Of a stretch of DNA of 13,659 nucleotides, positions 1 to 6,313 are shown piece after piece. The translations under genes were made by a program, and so were the position numbers. The notes under the pieces were generated by a model. The model worked only from the letters and a program-made list of their open reading frames with translations, ran no database searches and was not told the DNA's origin. This stretch comes from Ruminococcaceae bacterium UBA4958 (GTDB lineage Bacteria > Bacillota > Clostridia > Oscillospirales > Acutalibacteraceae), in the NCBI GenBank assembly GCA_002397355.1, contig DHAI01000112.1:41256-54914 (forward strand), given 5' to 3'. Within the stretch, counting starts at the first letter, position 1; every line of letters starts with the position of its first letter.

Positions 1-723
1 CATCGGAATGGTGATCCGCATGGCGCAGGCGCTCTCTGTTTCCGCCGTCAGGCCGTTGCCCTCGTTTCCAATCACGACGGCGCACGGGGCCGAAAAGTCC
101 GCCTGTGTCACGGGCACCGCCGAAGAAGACGGAACGGCGGCAAAGGTCCTGCAGCCGGCACGGTTCAGGCGCCGCACCGCCTCCGCCGCATCGCGGCGGG
201 AGTGGAGCGGCAGACGGAACGCCGCGCCCATGCCGGCGCGCAGCGATTTCGGCGAAAACGGATCGCAGCAGTCCCCGCACAAAACCGCGCCGCTCAGGCC
301 GAGCGCTTCCGCCGTACGGAGTACGGCGCCGAGGTTGGCGGGGTCCTGCAGGTCCTCGAGGATTAAAAGCCGGCTCTCCACCGGCAGAGCCGGAACATCC
401 GGCGTTTCTTCCGGCATGGAGCAGACGCAGAACACGCCCTGAGGATTCTTTGTGCCGGAAAGCGCGTTCGCGACGGAGGGCGCAACGCGGCTTTCCTCCG
501 GCGACGACCGCCGGATCACTTCCAGGTATTTCGCGTACTTTGCGTCCGCTTCCGCCGTGACGAGCAGGCGGCGGATCTTCAGCCCGCTTGCGGCGGCGTC
601 CGCGCAGAGGCGGGCGCCCTCCGCCGTAAAAGCCCCCTCTTCCCTGCGGCGCTGCGGGGAACCGGAAAGGCGCAGAAATTCTTTCACGGTATCGTTTTTT
701 CTGCTGGTGATAACGTCGGCCAT
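1..723 (-). CDS. TrmH/SpoU-family RNA 2'-O-ribose methyltransferase (3' end outside window)
   Basis: SPOUT-class enzyme that transfers a methyl group from S-adenosylmethionine to a ribose 2'-OH, most likely of a 23S rRNA guanosine, in the cytosol. An N-terminal L30e-like substrate-binding part (about residues 1-100, with FTAEGARL near 32-39) precedes the SPOUT fold. Motif 1 is LEDLQDPANLGAVLRTA at residues 122-138, with N130 and the catalytic-type R136. Motif 2 is IGNEGNGL at 218-225. The window ends inside motif 3 (ITIPM), so 241 residues are present and roughly 25-30 are missing compared with the family's usual 260-275. I chose the ATG at 721-723 because GGGGGA lies 7 bases upstream; in-frame ATGs at 739-741 and 742-744 have no such site. 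The gene follows rplT, a common arrangement in Clostridia, but a terminator lies between them. Family is certain; the exact target nucleotide (and so a symbol such as rlmB) is not. Confidence 0.93.
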   Translation of the reverse strand, partial: MADVITSRKNDTVKEFLRLSGSPQRRREEGAFTAEGARLCADAAASGLKIRRLLVTAEADAKYAKYLEVIRRSSPEESRVAPSVANALSGTKNPQGVFCVCSMPEETPDVPALPVESRLLILEDLQDPANLGAVLRTAEALGLSGAVLCGDCCDPFSPKSLRAGMGAAFRLPLHSRRDAAEAVRRLNRAGCRTFAAVPSSSAVPVTQADFSAPCAVVIGNEGNGLTAETESACAMRITIPM

Positions 724-744
724 AGGCGGCGGTTCCCCCATCAT

Positions 745-777
745 AAAAAATATGCGCCCGGAAATTTGACCGGGCGC
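745..777 (-). terminator. Intrinsic terminator after rplT, abutting the methyltransferase start
   Basis: Read on the minus strand, a perfect 8-bp stem GCGCCCGG/CCGGGCGC (754-777) with an 8-base loop is followed by ATA and six Ts (745-750). It sits 12 bases after the rplT stop codon (stem begins at 777, CDS ends at 789). The last T is the base directly before the first in-frame ATG of the downstream methyltransferase. It should end most infC-rpmI-rplT transcripts. The downstream gene then depends on read-through, unless it has a promoter inside rplT that I do not see. Confidence 0.85.
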
Positions 778-788
778 GGATTCTGCAA

Positions 789-1142
789 TCAAAGCGCTGC
801 TTTCGCAGTTCCCACAAGACTCTTGAAAGCGGCCTCGTCGGAAACGGCGATTTCCGCGAGCATCTTTCTGTTCAGGTTCACGCCGGCCTTTTTCAGTCCG
901 TTCATGAACACCGAATACGTTACCCCGTTGGCGCGGCACGCCGCGGAAATACGCGTGATCCAGAGGCGGCGGAAGTCGCGCTTCCGCGCTTTCCGCCCCA
1001 CAAAGGCGTAATTCCCGGAACGCATGACGGCCTGTTTGGCCATCTTGAAGTGTCTGCTTTTGCTGCCGAAATATCCCTTCGCCAGCTTTAAAGTCTTTTT
1101 CCTTCTCTTGCGCGTCATGAGCGCACCCTTTACACGTGCCAT
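789..1142 (-). CDS. rplT: 50S ribosomal protein L20
   Basis: Primary 23S rRNA-binding protein needed for early assembly of the large ribosomal subunit. In Firmicutes it is also the known repressor of its own infC operon through the mRNA leader. The 117-residue product has the family's full length and hallmarks: start [16 protein letters not shown], the long basic helix with [18 protein letters not shown], and the globular part with [16 protein letters not shown]. The ATG at 1140-1142 is preceded by GGAGG with 7-base spacing. It is third in the infC-rpmI-rplT operon, 53 bases after rpmI. Nothing is unusual in the protein itself. Confidence 0.99.
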   Translation of the reverse strand: MARVKGALMTRKRRKKTLKLAKGYFGSKSRHFKMAKQAVMRSGNYAFVGRKARKRDFRRLWITRISAACRANGVTYSVFMNGLKKAGVNLNRKMLAEIAVSDEAAFKSLVGTAKAAL

Positions 1143-1195
1143 TCTATTACCTCCAAAAAATGGTTGATGTCAAAAAAGCGTGAAACGGCTGCGGC

Positions 1196-1393
1196 TTATT
1201 TATAAGGAATCAGCCTTTTGATCTGAGCGACATTCGTCTTATCGGCCACAACGGTCTTTCTGAGATTCCTCGTGCGCTTCGTCGTTTTTTTGTTCAGGAT
1301 ATGGGTTTTGTAAGCGTGCGCCCGGATGACCTTCCCGGACTTGGAGAGTTTAAAACGCTTTTTCGCTCCGGTATGTGTTTTGATCTTAGGCAT
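1196..1393 (-). CDS. rpmI: 50S ribosomal protein L35
   Basis: Small basic protein of the large ribosomal subunit. The 65-residue sequence is full length and opens with the family signature MPKIKTHTGAKKRFKLS; it continues with the expected KxHILNKKTTKRTRNLR pattern and ends LIPYK. The ATG at 1391-1393 has GGAGG 8 bases upstream, directly after the infC stop codon (12 bases between the two genes), so translation is probably coupled to infC. It sits between infC and rplT, the standard bacterial order. Confidence 0.99.
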   Translation of the reverse strand: MPKIKTHTGAKKRFKLSKSGKVIRAHAYKTHILNKKTTKRTRNLRKTVVADKTNVAQIKRLIPYK

Positions 1394-1405
1394 GTCTGCC
1401 CCTCC

Positions 1406-1930
1406 TTAATCTTTCTTAGCGAGTTTGGATGCAAGGAACATCATCATATTGCGGCCTTCCATTTTTGAAGGCTTTTCCACATTCGCGCAGTCGGACAGCG
1501 CCTCGGCAAAGCGCTTCATGATCTCGTGGCCCTGTTCCGGGTGGCCCATCTCACGGCCGCGGAAACGGATGGAGGCCTTCACTTTGTCCCCTTCCTTCAG
1601 GAAGCGCTGCGCGTGGCTGACTTTTGTGTTGAAATCATGTGTGTCGATATTCAGCGAAAGGCGGATCTCCTTGATGTCGACGATATGCTGGTTCTTTTTC
1701 GCATCTTTTACACGTTTCGCCTGCTCAAAGCGGTATTTTCCGTAATCGATGATTTTGCAGACGGGCGGAACCGCCTGCGGCGCGATTTTCACCAAATCAA
1801 GGTTCAACTCGGCCGCTTTCTGGAGCGCCTGAACCGATGACATGATACCAAGCTGTTCGCCGCCCGGGCCGATCACACGGAGCTGCCTGTCGTGAATCTG
1901 CCCGTTAATCTGAAGTTCCCTGCTGCTAAT
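1406..1930 (-). CDS. infC: Translation initiation factor IF-3, AUU start codon
   Basis: IF-3 binds the 30S subunit, blocks premature 50S joining and rejects start codons other than AUG, GUG and UUG. The 174-residue product has the usual two domains: the N-terminal part with INGQI...EQLGI (about 8-29) and NLDLVKIAP, a linker rich in K and R (YRFEQAKRVKDAKK), and the C-terminal domain with KVKASIRFRGREMGH and KMEGRNMMMFLA. I place the start at ATT (1928-1930), not the GTG 7 codons upstream at 1951. The Shine-Dalgarno GGAGG (1940-1944) lies inside that upstream extension and is spaced 9 bases from the ATT, and the extension (FWRCFT) is unlike any IF-3. AUU starts on infC are known in E. coli and other bacteria, where they let IF-3 limit its own translation. 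First gene of the operon. Confidence 0.97.
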   Translation of the reverse strand: MSSRELQINGQIHDRQLRVIGPGGEQLGIMSSVQALQKAAELNLDLVKIAPQAVPPVCKIIDYGKYRFEQAKRVKDAKKNQHIVDIKEIRLSLNIDTHDFNTKVSHAQRFLKEGDKVKASIRFRGREMGHPEQGHEIMKRFAEALSDCANVEKPSKMEGRNMMMFLASKLAKKD

Positions 1931-1944
1931 AGTGAAGCACCTCC
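1928..1944 (-). promoter_or_regulatory. infC: infC ribosome binding site and AUU initiation codon
   Basis: On the minus strand GGAGGTG (its GGAGG at 1940-1944) is followed 9 bases later by ATT AGC AGC. This Shine-Dalgarno is one of the strongest in the window, yet it faces a non-canonical AUU. That is the arrangement expected for IF-3 autoregulation, because IF-3 discriminates against AUU. The pairing of site and codon is seen directly; the regulatory role is inferred from other bacteria. Confidence 0.85.
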
Positions 1945-2114
1945 AAAACACATTTCAAATCATAAAATAAAAGAAAGAAAGCGCACAGGTTTTCCGCCCG
2001 CGCGCCAATACATGGAACCGCCGCAAAACGGTTCCAAAAAGTATTGACCCGTGCCGGACACAACCCCACAGGTGTGAATAGCGGCTCTGCACGCCCTATC
2101 CCTCTTTGTTTTAT
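1945..2114 (-). promoter_or_regulatory. Structured infC mRNA leader, candidate L20-type ribosomal-protein leader
   Basis: About 170 bases of untranslated leader lie between the sigma-A promoter and the infC ribosome binding site. On the minus strand I see a hairpin CACACC/GGTTGTG (about 2076-2060) and a central stem GGAACCG/CGGTTCC (2035-2029 with 2020-2014). The central stem is extended by an outer helix CAATAC/GTATTG (2046-2041 with 2011-2006). A terminator follows (1964-2005). The heptamer ACCTGTG occurs at 2073-2067 and again in the 3' arm of the terminator (1990-1984), so the upstream copy could pair with the terminator's 5' arm. In Bacillus the same operon is controlled by L20 binding its leader and causing early termination. 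I infer the same class here from position and architecture, and did not check it against a covariance model. Confidence 0.7.
1964..2005 (-). terminator. Leader terminator (attenuator) upstream of infC
   Basis: On the minus strand GCGCGCGGG (2005-1997) pairs with CCTGTGCGC (1989-1981) to give a 9-bp stem with two G-U pairs and a 7-base loop. A T-rich run with single C and A interruptions follows (1980-1964). It lies between the promoter and infC with no gene before it, so its likely role is conditional termination of the operon. The interrupted T run suggests only partial termination. Confidence 0.75.
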
Positions 2115-2120
2115 AGGTAT

Positions 2121-2149
2121 ATTATAAATGCCGCAGAAATATTTGTCAA
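2121..2149 (-). promoter_or_regulatory. Sigma-A promoter of the infC-rpmI-rplT operon
   Basis: On the minus strand there is a perfect -35 TTGACA (2149-2144), a 17-base spacer, and a perfect -10 TATAAT (2126-2121). Transcription should begin near 2114. A full consensus with ideal spacing fits a strongly expressed ribosomal-protein operon and implies that control acts after initiation, in the leader. Confidence 0.92.
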
Positions 2150-2444
2150 GAATTTTTTCCTGCCGGACAAGCGCAGAGGGCGAATGCCGGCGCATAATCT
2201 GGCCGGAAAGGAGATGCAGGAGAATGCGTGCGGGATACATTCCATTTTTCTGGTTTCTATTCCCTCCCTGCGAAGGATGCACGACTCTGGCCGGCAGGTT
2301 CCGTGCCGCTTTCGGCCGTCTTTCGCCGCATGGAATCCGGCGGTCCGCAAAGCATCGGCGGAAAATTGGAAAAGCGTCCGATAACCGCCGGGACTATTCT
2401 TCGAAGAAAAGGGAAAGCTAGCCGCGGAACAGGAGGAAAACAAA
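2150..2444. other. Intergenic stretch without a secure gene
   Basis: This 295-base gap separates the infC promoter from the plus-strand 74-aa gene. On the plus strand two overlapping short frames stay open: ATG 2224 to TAG 2421 (65 codons, hydrophobic start then an arginine-rich tail) and GTG 2228 to 2461. Both have AGGAG-like sequence nearby, but neither has the strong third-position GC bias of the real genes here. I cannot point to a convincing sigma-A promoter for the downstream gene. The best -10-like sequence, CATAAT at 2193-2198, has no matching -35. Confidence 0.5.
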
Positions 2445-2669
2445 ATGGACAAGAAAAATAAACAGATCGCCCCGAAAAGCGAAGAGGACAGCCTCGATTC
2501 CTGCGAAAACAACATCGTGTCCGGAACCGAATGCACCGGGCTGATCCAGACACCGCCGGAGAACGAACAGGAAGCGGAATCCTATACCGACCTCTACGCG
2601 GTGCCGGAACCGGCCGAAGACAATAAAAAATCCAAAAGAACCGGGAAAACGAAACCGTCCGGAAAATGA
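2445..2669 (+). CDS. Small acidic protein of unknown function, 74 aa
   Basis: I do not recognise a named family. The ATG is preceded by AGGAGG with 7-8 base spacing, and codon use matches the neighbouring real genes, so I believe it is translated. The protein has a short basic start (MDKKNKQ), then an acidic, polar middle with two cysteines (DSCENNIVSGTECTGL) and a proline- and glutamate-rich segment (PPENEQEAESYTDLYAVPEP). It ends in a lysine-rich tail. There is no signal peptide, membrane segment or known motif. It stands alone on the plus strand, converging on addA. The compact core ECTGL...PP...E.E.Y..LY looks like something that could be conserved, perhaps a small regulator or partner protein, but that is a guess. 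Confidence 0.75.
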   Translation: MDKKNKQIAPKSEEDSLDSCENNIVSGTECTGLIQTPPENEQEAESYTDLYAVPEPAEDNKKSKRTGKTKPSGK

Positions 2670-2714
2670 GTGGCCCTCGGCCGTCCTAAGTGGGAAGCCG
2701 AAAAGAAAGTCTGG

Positions 2715-2747
2715 GTTCCGGCTGCGCAAGCGTTGCGCGGCCGGAAC
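2715..2747. terminator. Perfect 15-bp inverted repeat between convergent genes, probable terminator
   Basis: GTTCCGGCTGCGCAA (2715-2729) pairs along its whole length with TTGCGCGGCCGGAAC (2733-2747), including one G-U pair, across a 3-base loop. It lies 46 bases after the 74-aa gene's stop and 33 bases after addA's stop on the other strand. The flanking T runs are short: ATTTT on the plus strand, and TTTCTTTT starting 5 bases from the stem on the minus strand. It is best read as a shared bidirectional terminator of moderate strength. Confidence 0.6.
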
Positions 2748-2779
2748 ATTTTCATGTCCGAAGGCGCACCCGGCGAAGG

Positions 2780-5700
2780 TCAGTCTTTTCCTCCGACCTC
2801 GCGATCCAGATAAAAGGAATAGAGCAGGCACTGCGCCACCGGTTTTCCGGTGCACCGTCCGAGCGCCTCGCGGTAAAGCGCAAGCTGCCCGCGGTACCGT
2901 TCCCAGAGTTCCCCGGCGTCCGCGATACGGTCCGTCTTGAAATCGACCAAGACGATTCCGCCGTTTTCCTCAAAGACGAGGTCGACGGCACCCTGGAGAA
3001 CGACCTTCTCCCCGCTCATCGGCGGCGGAAGCTCCGGCTTGACGCGCCCGGCCGGGATTTCGCCGGCAAAGCGGACTTCGCGCTCGTAGCGCGGGGACGC
3101 GAGGATGCGCTTCATCAGCGGCGAGCGGAGGAACTTTTCGATATGGGAAAAGTCGATCGACCGCGCCTGCTCCAAAGTGATGTATTTTTCCTCCACGAGG
3201 CGTCTGCCTTCCGCCTCTGGATCGGACGCCGCCCTTTTATAGTCCGCAAACTGAAGATAAGCATGGAGCGCCGTGCCGCGTTCCGCCGGCGTCAATCCCT
3301 TTTCAAACAGGAACGAGGGGCGCGAGGATGCGGCGTAACGGTCGGAAAACTCCCGTTCGGCGATCTCGGAAACGGCAGCTTTCGCGCAGACGCCGCTCAA
3401 GGCGGCGTACGGATACGAAAAGTCCAGGCTGGCGGCCAGTTCTTTTTCCAGGGCAGGGTTGGGCTGCGCCCGGGGAATGGATTCGGGCGGCGCGCCTTCC
3501 TTTTCCTTTTCCGGGACGATCAGCCGGATAGCCCAGCGCTCTTTTGCGGGAACCGCCGCGCTTTCCGGGACGCCGGAAAGCGTGCGGAGCGCTTCCCCGT
3601 CGGGGTGGCGCAGCGCGCAGAGCAGGAGCCAGTCCGATATGGACTTCGCGGAACGGACGACATAAGGCTGCAGCTTCTCGCCGCGCGTAAGCTTCATGGA
3701 GAGGTCGGAGAGTGTCCTGCGGGCGTCTTTCAGAGCGGTGAGGAGAATCAGCTTCTCTTTTGCCCGCGTCATCGCCACGTACAGGATGCGCAGTTCTTCG
3801 CTCATCTCGTCGCGCCGAAGCTCCAGCGAGACGGCCTGCCGGGGCAGCGTGTCGTAGCTGACGCCGGAATCCTCGCGCAGCCGCGCGCCGAGCCCGAGCT
3901 CCGGGTGGAGCAGGACGGCCGGTTTCTGCCGGTTAAAACGATGGGAGCATCCCGCGACGATACAGACGGGGAATTCCAGTCCCTTGGAGCGGTGGATGCT
4001 CATCACGCGCACCACGTTCGCCGACTCCGTGAGGGCCGACGCTGCGGAAAGGTCTCCTCCGCTGCCCTGCATCCGATCCAGAAATCGCAGGAATCCGCCG
4101 AGGCCGTTGAACCCGGAGGACTCGTACCGCTTTGCGTAGGAGAGAAGCAGGCGCAGATTGGCAAGTCTGAGCTCTCCGTTCGGCATGGCCTGAACAAGGT
4201 TGAACAGCCCGGTTTTCTCAAATACGGCGCGGATCAGCCTGTCGGACGGCATGGCGGCGGAGAGCGTGCGGAACTCGTCCATCTGCCTGAGGAACCCGGC
4301 GGATTTTGCGCCGCCGTCCTTCGCGGCGTCCACAACGGCCTGGTAAAGGCCGGCGGAACGGCCGTGCAGCCGGATTTTCGCCATGTCGTCCGGCGAGAAG
4401 CCGTAAACCGGGCTCATCAGGACGGAAAGCAGCGGGATGTCCTGCAGCGGGTTGTCGATGACGCGGAGCAGAGAAAGGGCGAGGCTGACCTCGTAGGCTG
4501 CAAAGAATCCACCGGCCGTGTCGGCCCAGGCGGGAATTCCCAGCGCCGTCAGCTCGCGGGCGTACTCGTGCGCCGGGCGGTTCGCCGCGCGCAGCAGAAT
4601 GCAAAAATCCCGGAACACGGCCGGGCGGAGCGAGCCCTTCTCCGAAATACGCGGCTTGGAATCCATCATGCCGAAAATCAGGTCTGCGATGCGGCGGCAT
4701 TCCTGATGGATCGGATCGGCGCCTTCCCCATCCGTTCCCGAGAGGTCGAGGACGTCGAGCTCCGCGGCAGGTTCGCCGCAGGGAGGATAATCCGCGGCGG
4801 GGATCAACTCTTCCTCTTTCGTATAGTCGAGCTCGCCGGTTTTCCGGCTCATCAGTTGGCGGAAAACGAAGTTGACCGCGTCCGTCACGCCGGCGCGGCT
4901 GCGGAAATTCCGGTCCAGCACCACACATGCCGGATATGTATCCTTCTTCCGGTCATAGCGTGGAAATTCGGCTCGCCGGCGCAGGAAAATCTGCGGCATC
5001 GCCTGGCGGAAGCGGTAAATGCTCTGCTTGACGTCTCCGACCAGAAAGAGGTTGCTCCCGTTCCGCGAAACGGCGCGGAAGATCAGGTCCTGCGTCTCGT
5101 TGGTGTCCTGATACTCGTCCACCATTACCTCGTCGAACGACGCGGAAAGCTCCTCCGCCTCCGGCGTGCGGGAATACCCCCGCGGCGCCTCCGCCACGAG
5201 CAGGCGGAGCGCAAGATGCTCGAGATCGTTGAAATCGACCGCGCGGCGCTCTTTTTTCTTTTCTCCAAGGATTTCCGAAAATCGAAGGGTGACTTTAAAA
5301 AGCGTTTTCACGATCGGGCGAAGGCGGGAAATATCCTCCCGGCACTGCGCGTCGGTCGCGCAGAAAAGCTCCGCAAGCTCGCCCACCACGCTTTTCGCTT
5401 CGTCCCTCTCCGCCGAAACGCGCATTTTTCTTTCGTCGTCCTCATAGCCGCGCAGGGCTTTCTTCCTGTGAACGGAAAAGCCGTTGGCAAGTCGCTGCGC
5501 GCCGTCCCAGTCCCGCGACCGGATTGCTTCCTGAAGTTCCTCCAGCGACGACAGATCGGCCAGATAGGCCTCGCCGTAGGCGTTCAGGATCGCCTCGTCC
5601 TCCCTCATCTCCGCGACGGCGCCCCGCATCAAAGAGATGCAATAGTCCACGGCGTCTTCCGCATATGCGAAGATCGTCTTTCCCCATACGGTCTCCGCCG

Positions 5701-6313
5701 CGCCGGCGGAAGTTTCGTACATGGAAGCCTTTTCCGCAAGCCAGCGCTTCGGAAACGGATGGGACTGCACGAAATCGTAGAGCCTGCCGACGGTTTTTGC
5801 GACGGCGGCATCGTCGCGGGTGGAGGAAAACGTCTCCACGAATTCGTAAAACGCCGCGTCTCCCTTTTCGTAATATTCCTCCAAAGTTTCCGAGGCGGCC
5901 TCCGCGCGCAGCACGGTGACCTCGCTCTCCTCAAGGACGCGCAAGTCCGGCGAGACGCCGAGGCGGAAAAAATTCTGGCGCACAAGGTCCATGCAGAAGC
6001 TGTCGATGGTGCTGATGTGCGCGCGGGAAAGCAGGATCTGCTGCCGCTGCAGGCGCGCGTTGAACGGGTCCGCGTCCAGCATGCGCGAGAGCTCCGCCGA
6101 GATGCGGCTCTTCATCTCCGCCGCAGCCGCTTTCGTAAACGTGACGACCAGGAGACGGTCCGCATCCGTGGGGTTTTCCGGATCCGCAACGCGTTCGATC
6201 ACGCGCTGCACGAGGACGGCCGTTTTCCCCGAGCCGGCCGCAGCGGAGACCAGCAGCGTTCCGCCGCGCGCGCGGATGGCGTCGAGCTGGTCTTCCGTCC
6301 ATTTTCTGCTCAC
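2780..6313 (-). CDS. addA: ATP-dependent helicase/nuclease subunit A (AddA)
   Basis: Large subunit of the AddAB helicase-nuclease, which resects double-strand DNA ends up to Chi sites and prepares them for RecA in the cytosol. All UvrD-type superfamily 1 motifs are visible: Q9; Walker A AAAGSGKT with K30; TFTKAAAAEM (58-67); DEYQD (399-403); VGDVKQSIYRFR (about 424-435); MSIHRSKGLEFP (about 770-781); YVAMTRAKEKL (about 845-855). The C-terminal RecB-family nuclease keeps H1017, D1111 and the DFKTD motif with D1124 and K1126, followed by QLALY. So both helicase and nuclease should be active. At 1177 residues it is slightly shorter than the B. subtilis protein. It starts at GTG 6311-6313, whose last two bases are shared with the addB stop (TGA, 6310-6312), giving a 4-base overlap (GTGA). 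Its GGAGG is encoded in the last addB codons, so translation is coupled. Confidence 0.98.
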   Translation of the reverse strand: MSRKWTEDQLDAIRARGGTLLVSAAAGSGKTAVLVQRVIERVADPENPTDADRLLVVTFTKAAAAEMKSRISAELSRMLDADPFNARLQRQQILLSRAHISTIDSFCMDLVRQNFFRLGVSPDLRVLEESEVTVLRAEAASETLEEYYEKGDAAFYEFVETFSSTRDDAAVAKTVGRLYDFVQSHPFPKRWLAEKASMYETSAGAAETVWGKTIFAYAEDAVDYCISLMRGAVAEMREDEAILNAYGEAYLADLSSLEELQEAIRSRDWDGAQRLANGFSVHRKKALRGYEDDERKMRVSAERDEAKSVVGELAELFCATDAQCREDISRLRPIVKTLFKVTLRFSEILGEKKKERRAVDFNDLEHLALRLLVAEAPRGYSRTPEAEELSASFDEVMVDEYQDTNETQDLIFRAVSRNGSNLFLVGDVKQSIYRFRQAMPQIFLRRRAEFPRYDRKKDTYPACVVLDRNFRSRAGVTDAVNFVFRQLMSRKTGELDYTKEEELIPAADYPPCGEPAAELDVLDLSGTDGEGADPIHQECRRIADLIFGMMDSKPRISEKGSLRPAVFRDFCILLRAANRPAHEYARELTALGIPAWADTAGGFFAAYEVSLALSLLRVIDNPLQDIPLLSVLMSPVYGFSPDDMAKIRLHGRSAGLYQAVVDAAKDGGAKSAGFLRQMDEFRTLSAAMPSDRLIRAVFEKTGLFNLVQAMPNGELRLANLRLLLSYAKRYESSGFNGLGGFLRFLDRMQGSGGDLSAASALTESANVVRVMSIHRSKGLEFPVCIVAGCSHRFNRQKPAVLLHPELGLGARLREDSGVSYDTLPRQAVSLELRRDEMSEELRILYVAMTRAKEKLILLTALKDARRTLSDLSMKLTRGEKLQPYVVRSAKSISDWLLLCALRHPDGEALRTLSGVPESAAVPAKERWAIRLIVPEKEKEGAPPESIPRAQPNPALEKELAASLDFSYPYAALSGVCAKAAVSEIAEREFSDRYAASSRPSFLFEKGLTPAERGTALHAYLQFADYKRAASDPEAEGRRLVEEKYITLEQARSIDFSHIEKFLRSPLMKRILASPRYEREVRFAGEIPAGRVKPELPPPMSGEKVVLQGAVDLVFEENGGIVLVDFKTDRIADAGELWERYRGQLALYREALGRCTGKPVAQCLLYSFYLDREVGGKD

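Noticed and set aside
2193..2198. CATAAT as a -10 element for the 74-aa gene
   Set aside because: No -35-like sequence at 16-18 bases upstream, and it lies some 250 bases before the gene.
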